In this document: in pieces, positions 1 to 10,094 of the stretch
How the letters are laid out: each line of letters starts with the position of its first letter
How positions within the stretch are numbered: position 1 is the stretch's first letter
The notes under the pieces: generated by a model
Database searches by the model: none
Seen by the model: only the letters and a program-made list of their open reading frames with translations
Told to the model about the DNA's origin: nothing
Source: Ashinkailepas kermadecensis
Lineage: Eukaryota > Arthropoda > Thecostraca > Neolepadidae
Direction: 5' to 3'
DNA: 64,000 bases
NCBI GenBank assembly: GCA_034440615.1
Contig: JAOTOM010004798.1
Span: 372,001 to 436,000 of the forward strand
Program-made: the position numbers and the translations under genes

Positions 1-295
1 TAATTTGGCGCCAAGCCTGAAGTTTATAGTCGAGGCGTGCTTGAAAATGTGTATGGGAGAAAGTACGTGAGAACTATTGGAGAGAACTACGCAGTGTTGC
101 ACCATCTACGCGTGCTCTTCGTTTTCAGGAGATTTGTGAAGTGTATGGGAGGTCTGCATGTTCTGTGTTTGTTTGAGGATCACGTCAACTTTTTGCTGCA
201 TTGTTCAACAGGCGTGGATTAATTGGATGATCGATCTGAGGATGGTCTACCTATCAACCATTGATGCAGTCATTTTGCATTCTGCAGTCAATAAA
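1..295. other. Anonymous sequence, no gene seen
   Basis: No recognisable coding motif, RNA gene or repeat. A short open frame near position 37 to 222 resembles no known family and is too short to support. Confidence 0.5.
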
Positions 296-432
296 GTGAC
301 GTATGCAGATGTGCGCGAATCAATTAAATAACGTAGGCTATGCAGAGGTGTGCGAATCAATTAAATAACATAGGCTATGCAAATGTGCGCGAATCAATGA
401 AGTGACGTAGGGTACGCAGATGTACGCGAATC
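296..432 (+). repeat. 37-bp tandem repeat, about 4 copies
   Basis: The word GCAGATGTGCGCGAATC or a close variant recurs at 305, 342, 379 and 416, giving an exact 37-bp period. Copies differ by single substitutions. No coding potential is seen. Confidence 0.85.
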
Positions 433-1007
433 GTCGATATTGATCCCTTCACGTGACTACAGTTCGGGTTCAATCGGCAATGTTTTGAAACTCCAGCGGT
501 CTCATGATATCCTCGTCGTTTTGTTTGTATTGTGGCCAGAGCGGGAGAGACATAATCAGTAGCAGGCTGGTGGCCTGACGCGTGACCATTGCCTGTAGTA
601 CTGAGTTACTCTTCCCCACTGAGGAGTGCTAATTCGCCCCATTACGGGGGGGGGGTATTTTACGCTCCCACATGAGTTTTCCGCGACAGTGAAAAATGGC
701 GGCGCCATGCATCACGGAATTTGCAGTGCCTATTCCTTGATCTGAGAAAATGTTCAATAGAATCGTAAGCAATACAATAAGCATTATGATGATGCTGATC
801 TGCTTTACGTCCGACGTGAAAATTTCAACATCATGTCAAGCAACGTCATTGACTTGACTCAGGTAAAAGACGACCACTACCAAGAATGCTTGAAGATTAA
901 TAACTCATCTAAATCAAAAGATGTTGAAATGAAGCTGGCTACGCGAGTGCAATTGGACAGCGCCTACAAAGGACAGCGCCTACAAAGCGTATGTCTCGGA
1001 TGTCTGT
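433..1007. other. Anonymous sequence, no gene seen
   Basis: Nothing recognisable apart from a short G homopolymer near 646. A 62-residue open frame from 833 runs into the 42-bp array and has no family resemblance. Confidence 0.5.
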
Positions 1008-1260
1008 CTGAGGTCAGATAAGTGACTTGAGGTCACCCCCAATGTTTGCCTGAGGTCAGATTAGTGACCTGAGGTCACCCACAATGTCTGGCTGAGGTCA
1101 GATAAGTGGCCTGAGGTCACCCCCAATGTTTGCCTGAGGTCAGATAAGTGGCCTGAGGTCACCCCCAATGTTTGCCTGAGGTCAGATTAGTGACCGGAGG
1201 TCACCCACAATGTCTGGCTGAGGTCAGATTAGTGGCTTGAGGTCATCCCCAATGTTTGCC
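1008..1260. repeat. 42-bp tandem array with AGGTCA half-sites, 6 copies
   Basis: CTGAGGTCAGAT recurs at 1008, 1050, 1092, 1134 and onward with a 42-bp period. Each unit also holds a second AGGTCA. In the best copies this forms GTGACCTGAGGTCAC, an everted pair of TGACCT and AGGTCA around one base. AGGTCA is the classical nuclear-receptor half-site, but function here is only inference. Confidence 0.85.
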
Positions 1261-1802
1261 ATTGGGACCAACTTTCCTATTTTCGAAATATGTGTGTTAT
1301 AACCCATCCTTTACATTTACATGCATGCAGAAGCATCAGGAGAAGTTTCTTATCCAAGTTGCTTGGCCTTCGTCAAGTGAACTCAGGTCAGGTCGGGATA
1401 AAGTACGCAAATTGGGCTAAACCTATTTAGACACTGCTGTTTTATGGTTTTTAAGCTTTAATTAGCTAAATAGTATCACAATTGCATTGTACAACATACA
1501 TTGCTCCATGATGCTGACATCAAATATTTTGAATCGCCAATTTCTTTTAATAAAAAATCGTTGTTTCAATTTCAAAGCAATTGAAGAAGAAAAATAAATG
1601 TAATTTTTTGGCTTTCTTCCTCGATGGCTTTCCAATGAATTCTTTGTCAGTCTTGTATCTAATTTGGAAGCTAAAGGGAGGTCTTCAACGAGCCCCCTCC
1701 CCCCGCTCCCGAGGCCGGGTGGCCGGATCTGACCGGAGGGTTAGTCTACCTCAACGGAGGGTTAGTCTACCTCAACGGCTGTTTCGCGACCGTCGGGGAA
1801 CA
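1261..1802. other. Anonymous sequence next to a minisatellite
   Basis: AT-rich in its first half, then C-rich near 1690. A 21-bp direct duplication (GGAGGGTTAGTCTACCTCAA) occurs at about 1734 and 1755. No gene is seen. Confidence 0.5.
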
Positions 1803-3172
1803 TGGTGTGGCAGCACATGACCGGCTGACGTGGTGTGGCAGCACATGACCGGCTGACGTGGTGTGGCAGCACGTGACCGGCTGACGTGGTGTGGCAGCAC
1901 ATGACCGGCTGACGTGGTGTGGCAGCACATGACCGGCTGACGTGGTGTGGCAGCACATGACCGGCTGACGTGGTGTGGCAGCACGTGACTGGCTGACGTG
2001 GTGTGGCAGCACGTGACCGGCTGACGTGGTGTGGCAGCACGTGACCGGCTGACGTGGTGTGGCAGCACATGACCGGCTGACGTGGTGTGGCAGCACGTGA
2101 CCGGCTGACGTGGTGTGGCAGCACGTGAACGGCTGATGTGGTGTGGCAGCACGTGACCGGCTGACGTGGTGTGGCAGCACATGACCGGCTGACGTGGTGT
2201 GGCAGCACGTGACCGGCTGACGTGGTGTGGCAGCACGTGAACGGCTGATGTGGTGTGGCAGCACGTGACCGGCTGATGTGGTGTGGCAGCACGTGACCGG
2301 CTGATGTGGTGTGGCAGCACGTGACCGGCTGACGTGGTGTGGCAGCACATGACCGGCTGACGTGGTGTGGCAGCACGTGACCGGCTGACGTGGTGTGGCA
2401 GCACATGACCGGCTGACGTGGTGTGGCAGCACGTGAACGGCTGACGTGGTGTGGCAGCACGTGACTGGCTGACGTGGTGTGGCAGCACGTGAACGGCTGA
2501 CGTGGTGTGGCAGCACGTGAACGGCTGATGTGGTGTGGCAGCACGTGACCGGCTGATGTGGTGTGGCAGCACGTGACCGGCTGATGTGGTGTGGCAGCAC
2601 GTGACCGGCTGACGTGGTGTGGCAGCACGTGACCGGCTGACGTGGTGTGGCAGCACGTGACCGGCTGACGTGGTGTGGCAGCACGTGAACGGCTGACGTG
2701 GTGTGGCAGCACGTGACTGGCTGACGTGGTGTGGCAGCACGTGACCGGCTGACGTGGTGTGGCAGCACGTGACCGGCTGATGTGGTGTGGCAGCACGTGA
2801 CCGGCTGATGTGGTGTGGCAGCACGTGACCGGCTGACGTGGTGTGGCAGCACGTGACCGGCTGATGTGGTGTGGCAGCACGTGACCGGCTGATGTGGTGT
2901 GGCAGCACGTGAACGGCTGACGTGGTGTGGCAGACGTGACCGGCTGATGTGGTGTGGCAGCACGTGACCGGCTGAGTGGTGTGGCAGCACGTGACCGGCT
3001 GATGTGGTGTGGCAGCACGTGAACGGCTGACGTGGTGTGGCAGCACGTGACCGGCTGACGTGGTGTGGCAGCACGTGACCGGCTGATGTGGTGTGGCAGC
3101 ACGTGACCGGCTGACGTGGTGTGGCAGCACGTGACCGGCTGATGTGGTGTGGCAACACGTGACCGGCTGACG
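1803..3172. repeat. 28-bp minisatellite, about 48 copies
   Basis: The unit is built around GGTGTGGCAGCACGTGACCG followed by GCTGACGT. The period is 28 bp except for two single-base deletions near 2931 and 2970. Variant sites are few and recurrent: CACGTG to CACATG, CTGACG to CTGATG, CCGG to CTGG (all C-to-T changes at CpG on one or other strand) and GTGACC to GTGAAC. Because 28 is not a multiple of three and the unit lacks stops on the minus strand, all three minus frames stay open for about 450 codons. These are not genes. Confidence 0.95.
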
Positions 3173-3520
3173 TATTTATTATATTTTTTTTTTAAATAAA
3201 TTTAATCCGAGTTCTTGCTGGGGTGGCTTTATGAACCAGGGTCCCATTGCTAAGCAGAGCTTGTTGCGTGAACCCTGGCCCCACCACCCGGTCTATGAAT
3301 TCCAGTTCAATGGCAGAATTTTGACCAAAAGTTTAACGTGCCGTCAATGCACCGACACGGCCGCCCGGTAGCTCGTCCCTGGCCTTATCGGGCCAGCTGC
3401 CAACTGACCCTCCCAGCCGGGGGCTAAATGCGAGCGCACAAAGCGACTCGAACCCTGTGTCGCCAGGACAGGGGAGACCAGAGCAGGCCAGCGCTCCAAC
3501 GAACTGCGCTTGGTTGGAAT
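3173..3520 (-). mobile_element. tRNA-derived SINE with A-rich tail
   Basis: Read on the minus strand, the segment begins with a tRNA-like head. AGCGCAGTTCGTTGG (complement of about 3497-3511) resembles the A box of a pol III promoter. GGTTCGAGTCGC (complement of 3443-3454) matches the B box. The body continues through GGCACGTTAAAC to an A-rich 3' end next to 3180-3200. The tail region can fold, since ACCAGGG and CCCTGGC lie about 30 bases apart. The element ends at the edge of the 28-bp array. I did not identify a convincing target duplication, so the boundaries are approximate. Confidence 0.5.
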
Positions 3521-4311
3521 GTGTTGGACGTAGTGATGCATTCTCTGTGGTTTATGTGAACAACACTCCGGAGAACATAAACTGACTGATTTGTGACGTT
3601 ATTCCTGGAGGAATGTGTGAAATATACAGTTATTTTCTACCATAAATAGTACTTTTATCTTATTACTCCAGTTACTTTGTTCACACAAATAAAGATTTAT
3701 GGTGTCATATGTGGGGTAGCTCACACCATGTCGTATCAACGGCATTAAATCAAAGCGAGATAATTACTTTGGCCTCAAATTGCCACCGCAGCGCTGATGT
3801 CGAGTGAGCAACCTTTCACCTAACCTAAGTAATCCTTACATGCCTTACTTAACTCTTCACTTTTACCTAAAATGCGCATGCTGTCTTCTCTTCCAAATCA
3901 GTCACAAAGTTCAGCCTGCCAGCTTTGAAGTATTCATTTCCAGGGTGCTGTGAGTGCCTCGATATCAAGCTGCTGACTTGCAACACGATCTAACTTAGTC
4001 GGCCGACCGCAGTCGTGCCGAGGCAAGGTGAAATGTTGCAACAGTTCGCGAGCAAAACCCGTCCAATCAAACATCTATTTCGATGCTCTACTTGGGTTAG
4101 ATTCGGCATAGGGCCCGGTTGAGCTTGTCGACACCCGATTATCGTGACATTTATACACTTGGCTGGACGAGGTCACTAATTGACCTCAAGTGTTCAAATC
4201 TGAGACTATATGATCGGTCCTTTGGCAGACAGTTATCTCATATTTTCCCCTTGGCTTGCCATTATAGCAAAAAATGGATGAAGCATCGACGGGGTATTCA
4301 CCCTCCCACTA
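3521..4311. other. Anonymous sequence, no gene seen
   Basis: Mixed-composition DNA without recognisable coding motifs or repeats. Confidence 0.5.
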
Positions 4312-4490
4312 GACTCAGTATGTTAGGCAGTGGATGTCTAAACTAGGATTCCCGCTCTCAGTAAGTTAGGCAGTGTATGCCTAGGCTAGGTTACCAGCTC
4401 CCAGTGAGTTAGGCAGTGGATGCCTCGGCTAGGTTTCTGCTCTCAGTAGGCCAGACAGTGAATGTCTAGGTTAGGTCGCCTGTCCTCAGC
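4312..4490. repeat. 43-bp tandem repeat, 4 copies
   Basis: GTTAGGCAGTGGATGCCT and variants recur at 4322, 4365, 4408 and about 4451, a 43-bp period. The last copy is the most diverged. Confidence 0.85.
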
Positions 4491-5315
4491 AGGGGAGGGT
4501 AGGTGACGAGTTGTTTTCGAAATGTTGTTTTGCATGTCGTTCGGAGCCATCCACGGTAGGCAGGTCAAGTTTGGCCAAAAGTGTGAACAGATGTAGCTTC
4601 AACAGGTCTATCCGATTAGCTGAGCCATATGGAGTCCATTTGCACCAAAATCCAAAATTGTGGGATTGTTCAGTGTTTTATGCTTCATGTTATTCCGTCT
4701 CTTGATACTTAATCACGATGACTATATCAGCATGCTCATTTTCTGAACCGTCTCGATCAGTGAAGTCGTCTAAAATCGAAATTAAACAACCTACGATCCG
4801 TAATTTAACAGTTGTGCTCATTTTGAACCAGCGAATGTTAGCCATTCTCAGAATATTGACATTGGCGTACATTACAGCCCTTTAATCAAGTTCATGAAGA
4901 AGTTGACATAAAAAGTCATTCTTCCACACGTTGTACACAGCGTGCAGTCACGAAGTGTTGTGGTAATCCTATAGATGTGAAAACAGGAACATGATGTGGA
5001 GGCGTAATTTGGTGTTCTGTTTTAGTTTTTGCCAATTATGTGAAACGTGGATGTCGGCCACACTTTCAACTGTATTTTTGATACCAGTTAGGTTTCGCAT
5101 TTTTTATGTACTTGAAACATATTTGTACTGTCGTTGCCAACCACATTTGTTGTTGATCACTTATTACCAGGTGTGCAGCCCGGATTTTCTTTAGGGGAGG
5201 GCCGACCAATAAAGCATGTCATGAAACAGACATCTATCTGGGAGCGCTTGACTCGTCGAAAATTTACGATGTACCGTTATACATGGTGAACATTTCCAAA
5301 TTTCTTGGTTGATCT
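4491..5315. other. Anonymous sequence, no gene seen
   Basis: No gene or repeat supported. At about 5170-5210 a motif of the type CAGCCCGGATTTT followed by AGGGGAGGGC resembles the ends of dispersed transposon copies, too degenerate to assign. Confidence 0.45.
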
Positions 5316-5465
5316 AGTATAGTCTTGGTTGCCAGGGGGCGGACCAGGCAACCAGCCAACTTGGCTGCGCCTCTGCTGATGAGCTTATGGTCATGAGCAC
5401 TATGTAATCGTCATGGTCCGTGCGCCCTAAAGTCCAAGTAACCAACCAACCAACCAGCCAACCTA
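5316..5465 (-). repeat. Dispersed SINE-like repeat with GGTT tail
   Basis: On the minus strand it starts with a GGTT-type simple tail (complement of AACCAACCAACC at about 5439-5462) next to GACTTTAGGGCGCACGG. A related piece, GGGCTTTAGGGCGCATGG, is present on the plus strand near 7612. The recurrence suggests a dispersed repeat. The AACC tail is like that of the tRNA-derived SINE at 25257-25418, but the body differs. Confidence 0.35.
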
Positions 5466-6017
5466 TTCCTGGTCTCTTCATTTTTCTTGTACTTTCCATA
5501 CAAATAGCGTTGCCACTGTCCCTTTGCATATTCATAACTTACCATCTGTGAATAATTGGAAGTGATAAATATCCGCCAGCTACTAAGTCCAACAGTATGA
5601 TAAGGCAGATAACCGCACGCAGTGGTAGAACATCATGAAATACACGTACAACCTGTACCCTGAGCTTTAAAGTACAGTAAGCAGAGCCGCCGGATTCACG
5701 TTCATCGACTGACCTTTGCTTAAATGGCCAACCTTCTCCAATCATTGGAGGAAGCCAGCTTCAACCGCAAAACAGGCATTACAGGGCTTGTTTCACCAAC
5801 GCGAAAGCAGCAAGTAAATAAGAAGCAGCTGTAAGTAAGTAAGAGACTGTACGGATAGTTTTATGCTTCTGAGGAATAACCCATATACGTGAGACAATGT
5901 TACTGTGATAAAATCTCGGTGTGTTGTGGAATTAATGGCGGATGAATTAATGCAAAACTGCAATGGTATAGTTATCCAATTCAAGTCGGGTATTATACAT
6001 ATTTGAATAAGACTGCT
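5466..6017. other. Anonymous sequence, no gene seen
   Basis: No recognisable feature. Short minus-strand open frames here show no family motifs. Confidence 0.5.
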
Positions 6018-6300
6018 CAAACTCATTAACGTAGCTAATGTCATCACTGTGAAGTCGTCCTGAAAGTTTCGTACAACTCCTTATATCCTAAGGGTGTGTT
6101 CCAGCCTGTCAAACTCATTAACGTAGCTAATGTCATCACTGTGAAGTCGTCCTGAAAGTGTCGTACGCCCCCTTATATCCTAAGGGTATGTTCCAGCCTG
6201 TCAAACTCATTAACGTAGCTAATGTCATCACTGTGAAGTCGTCCTGAAAGTGTCGTACGCCCCCTTATATCCTAAGGGTGTGTTCCAGCCTGTCCTCACG
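6018..6300. repeat. 92-bp tandem repeat, 3 copies
   Basis: AACTCATTAACGTAGCTAAT recurs at about 6019, 6111 and 6203 with a 92-bp period, and copies are nearly identical, implying recent duplication. The third copy ends at the TGTCCTCACGTGATGACATC palindrome (6291-6310). Confidence 0.9.
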
Positions 6301-6439
6301 TGATGACATCCGGCGGAAGTGGGATGTTTTGGCTAGTAAATCGGAGCAGGCAGTTGTGATTTGCTCCAGCACCATTTACCACTCGCAACTCACAACGCGC
6401 ACATGGCAAATACTGTGGGCCGGGCAGGACATGGACGTC

Positions 6440-6797
6440 GGCCGGCCGTCCCTAATCCCCCACCACGCGGCCCCGGCCGGCCGTCCCTAATCCCCCACCA
6501 CGCGGCCCCGGCCGGCCGTCCCTAATCCCCCACCACGCGGCCCCGGCCGGCCGTCCCTAATCCCCACCACGCGGCCCCGGCCGGCCGGCCCTAATCCCCC
6601 ACCACGCGGCCCCGGCCGGCCGTCCCTAATCCCCCACCACGCGGCCCCGGCCGGCCGTCCCTAATCCCCCACCACGCGGCCCCGGCCGGCCGTCCCTAAT
6701 CCCCCACCACGCGGCCCCGGCCGGCCGTCCCTAATCCCCCACCACGCGGCCCCGGCCGGCCGTCCCTAATCCCCCACCACGCGGCCCCGGCCGGCTC
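6440..6797. repeat. GC-rich 35-bp minisatellite, about 10 copies
   Basis: GGCCGGCCGTCCCTAATCCC repeats every 35 bp from 6440. Copies are almost identical, with one single-base deletion near 6560 and one substitution near 6590. Very high CpG content. No coding value. Confidence 0.95.
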
Positions 6798-8160
6798 CCA
6801 CCCCTTCCTCCCGGTGTCCTCATTTGATGACACATACTTTTAGCAGGCGCCAGACGGTTAGTGTTCGTTGATCATGGGAAATAAATATCAGCGTTTGTAC
6901 ATTCAAACAATCTTGTATCCATGCGCGCTACAAGGTTATGTAAATGCTTGACTAGAACACCTGTCCGGAATGGCTTACAGTTTAGCTTCAGGATGCCGAA
7001 AAAACGCTAAATCTAAGGATTATATCTAAGGATTAAATCCAAGTATTCATGTGCGAGCAGTTGCGAAATCTGAACACACCAAGAGATCCGCAGATACCTT
7101 ATGAAAACTTTTCAAAGTATTTGGGCAGTTTGCGACTAACCAGATTTCCATTATATTCTGTAAATGTTGCTGTCCTCATATGAGGACATCGGGCGTTAAT
7201 GGGCTTCAACTTGGCCTCTCATCTTCATCGAAGCATGAAACTATGCATAGATTATGCATTTCCATTCATAACTTGTCATACCGTGCGTACAGCCATTAGT
7301 GACTCGGAAGTTCATCGACCCGACGGCGGCCGCCGAGTGTCCAAGGTCGCTCGGGTTTTGTCGGTGAGGTGGCTAAGCGACGCGATGTGGTGGCCGATAT
7401 CGACCTGATTTGTCCCTGAAGGCATTAACCTAGGGCCATGACATTTATGCAGAACATTTTACTGCAATCGTAATCTACCCTTCTCAGTTTGTCGTTCAAG
7501 ATTCAGCAGCTTCCGAGATCTTAGGAGGGGGCCGAACCGCTCCCCCTTCCATTGCACGTTATATGTGAGGCCCTCCGGCGCGCGTGTTAACACAGTGAAG
7601 TTAGTTATTTGGGCTTTAGGGCGCATGGACTTCATTGGTCATGCAGCATTAACAGAGGAAAGGAAATTAGTAAAAACATAGGCAAACTGCATCTTTTACA
7701 CCTTGGTGCAAACCAAACAAAAGTGGAATTATTTCAAGCATACCTTCATTGGTAGTCATGATCTACCAGCATTACAGATGTTGCCCGTTAACATGCGCGC
7801 TTGCGTGCGCGTGTGAGGTGACAGTCTCACGTGTCAGGGTGCGTATGAAAATGACATAGGACTGTGGTTGTTTTAACTACTTCTTGTACGCGTGGCCGCG
7901 ATATACAAATAATAATGCTGTCACAATTTCGATGCTTGCGTTTTTAGGTGTTGGGTAGAAAGCGCATAACGGGGACGTTTCTTCCATGTTGCGGAATCGC
8001 GGTGGCTCAGCTCAGCTCCAGCACAGCTCAGCTCCACTTCAGCCCAGTCACAATGTGGCTGCAGTGCGTGGCTGCTTTCAGCCATGGAGACGTCACGCAG
8101 CTCCCTCTCCCCGTAGACAATGGCCGCCAGCTGCTGGCCTCTCTCTCGCCCTCTTTCTTA
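6798..8160. other. Anonymous sequence with palindromic motifs
   Basis: No gene is seen. The palindrome family TGTCCTCA-(N)-TGA-GACA appears at 6815-6834 and 7171-7190. A fragment of the dispersed repeat found at 5316-5465 lies near 7607-7650. Alternating purine-pyrimidine DNA occurs at about 7792-7818. Confidence 0.5.
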
Positions 8161-8164
8161 TTTA

Positions 8165-8283
8165 TCTCTCTCTCTCTCTCCGTCTCCGTTTCCGTCCCCA
8201 TCTCCGTCTCCGTCTCCGTCTCCGTCTCCGTCTCCGTCTCCGTCTCCGTCTCCGTCTCCGTCTCCGTCTCCGTCTCCGTCTCC

Positions 8284-8318
<35 letters not shown>
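8165..8318. repeat. (CT)n-(CTCCGT)n-(CTGT)n compound microsatellite
   Basis: A short CT run passes into about 16 copies of CTCCGT, then into CTGT repeats. Overlapping open frames of 125 to 173 residues on both strands arise from this simple sequence and are not genes. Confidence 0.95.
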
Positions 8319-8960
8319 CTCTCTCTCCGTGAACAGCGGTCGCTCGGCTGCTGCCCGAGCAGGCGTCACCGTCCCCAGGGCAGCACAGCCAACGCGCTTC
8401 CTCATTGGTCCATGTGCTCAGGTCCAGGCCGCCTTGCAGACATACACAGGGCTAGGTTAATTGAGCGGCGGCCTTGCCGACCAATTTTGACGTTGGCCGT
8501 GTTATGAGCAGCTACTGGCCGGGCGGCAGTGGCGACTCGGTGGCCGTCGGCTCACCTGGCGGGCGGCGGCCTCTGCTGCCCGGGCGCAGTGCGCGTCACC
8601 TGCACCACCGGGCGGGCCGCTCAGTCGGCCGACGCCGGGCCAAGCTGCGCCAGCTCCGCCGGGCTGCGAGCTCTGTCGAGCCAAGCAGCTCGAGCCAACC
8701 GCGGCGGCTGGGCGTGACCAGCGAGTGTCCGTCCGGTGTGGTGGTGTGACCAGCCGCCGACACCGTTCAGAAGCAGCCGGTGGCGGCGGCCGGCGGAGGG
8801 TGATTGATCTCGGCTGGCGCGTGTGTGCGTCACGCGCGGCACGTGCCACGTGGGAGCGGAGCGGCGCCACGGGCCGAGGCGACTGGCCCGTGCGGATGCT
8901 GCGCTGAATGGGAGCTGGCACCCCTCCAGCCCAGTCCCAGGGCATGTTCAGCTGGAGACA
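8319..8960. other. GC- and CpG-rich island
   Basis: A stretch of about 600 bp is much richer in G+C and CpG than its neighbours. It could be a promoter island or merely GC-rich repeat DNA. No initiation site, splice signal or recognisable protein is evident, although several frames are open on both strands as expected of GC-rich sequence. Confidence 0.35.
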
Positions 8961-9091
8961 ATGTGTATCACTGGAGGGTGAGTTGGCACTGGTCGATGTG
9001 AAGCCAAAAGAAGAACGTGCTGAAATACGTAACATTGTTCTATGCATATATGCATACACACTATATATGTATATGCATACATACGTACATT

Positions 9092-9094
<3 letters not shown>

Positions 9095-9160
<66 letters not shown>
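9095..9160. repeat. (TA)n microsatellite
   Basis: An uninterrupted AT dinucleotide run of about 66 bp, preceded by a TATG/CATA-rich stretch from about 9040. Confidence 0.98.
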
Positions 9161-9162
<2 letters not shown>

Positions 9163-9515
9163 TTGTATTCATTTGTTTGTACGGTGCATTGCAAATTGTC
9201 TTGAGCAAGATTGTTGTGCAAAGGCTTGGTCAGGGTGCTTTCCATCCACCCGTTGTTTTGAATGATAATGTGGTGTTAGTTCATACTGCAGACATGTTCT
9301 GTCTAACCTTGAGCTCCACTCTTCCGGGGATTAAGCAAAACCACTGGTGCGCTTGACGATGCCATTCTGTTCCCCCGACGTGGAAGCCCTAAAATACTGA
9401 ATATTAATGGATGAATATGCCATAGCTTGAGATTGCTTCTACTGTGTGATGACCGTAATCGCATGGCTGGCTATCTTTCCGGCGTTGGAGAGATGCCATG
9501 GAACTGAACATAATC
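9161..9515. other. Anonymous sequence, no gene seen
   Basis: Nothing recognisable between the TA microsatellite and the 38-bp array. Confidence 0.5.
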
Positions 9516-9714
9516 TCGTCCACCATCCTCGCTTGGACCGCCTTCCCACTCGATCGTCCACCATCCTCGCTTGGACCGCCTTCCCACTGAACATAATCTC
9601 GTCCACCATCCTCGCTTGGACCGCCTTCCCACTCGATCGTCCACCATCCTCGCTTGGACCGCCTTCCCACTCGATCGTCCACCATCCTCGCTTGGACCGC
9701 CTTCCCACTCGAGC
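9503..9714. repeat. 38/45-bp tandem repeat, 5 copies
   Basis: CACCATCCTCGCTTGGACCG recurs with starts at about 9521, 9559, 9604, 9642 and 9680. Spacing is 38 bp, except one interval of 45 bp where the unit carries the longer linker ACTGAACATAATCT. That linker also precedes the first copy, so two unit types alternate. Confidence 0.9.
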
Positions 9715-10033
9715 GGATGGAATGGCCCTCGCCTTTTCGCGTCTAATTGAGATAGAATCGTGGGACACGGACAGGGCAGGAAATTCTTTGCTTTCTTTGC
9801 TTTCTTGGTCGTTGCTTGTTGCCAGGAAATTCTGGTGACACCGAGTTTTCTTCTTTTGTTCGATCCACCACTGGCCATTCATAGCAGGTCAATGGCCGAA
9901 TGTCAATGGATTTTTTTAGAAGTCGGACATCGGCATCTGGGCTGCACATCGTACTAAGTGAAGATAAAGCCACGAAGCTAGTACCAGGAAGCAGCAGCCT
10001 TATAGTTTTAGCAAACCATTGACATCTCGTTTG
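9715..10033. other. Anonymous sequence, no gene seen
   Basis: No recognisable feature. A CTTTGCTTT short direct repeat lies near 9785. Confidence 0.5.
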
Positions 10034-10094
10034 ACCTGCAATATCGCAGGTAACCCGGCCAGATCGGGTTAGGCGCTCGCCGTTAACCCGAGCG
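10034..10094 (+). other. Three consecutive stem-loops
   Basis: Three adjacent hairpins cover 61 bases. ACCTGC pairs with GCAGGT (10034-10051), TAACCCG pairs with CGGGTTA (10051-10071), and CGCTCG pairs with CGAGCG (10074-10094). The packing recalls a structured RNA or a tRNA-like remnant, but there is no pol III B box or known ncRNA motif, so identity is open. Confidence 0.35.

Noticed and set aside
1762..3158. Three overlapping minus-strand open frames of about 450 residues
   Set aside because: They are the three phases of a stop-free 28-bp satellite unit, and the same peptide is produced in every frame.
5376..5420. Hammerhead-type ribozyme core (CTGATGAG)
   Set aside because: No GAAA segment or closing stems at the required spacing.
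7948..8507. Open frames of 125 to 173 residues on both strands
   Set aside because: Dominated by the CTCCGT hexamer. Flanking parts have no recognisable domain.
8319..8960. CpG island promoter with first exon
   Set aside because: GC-richness alone is insufficient. No coding continuation or core promoter pattern could be supported.
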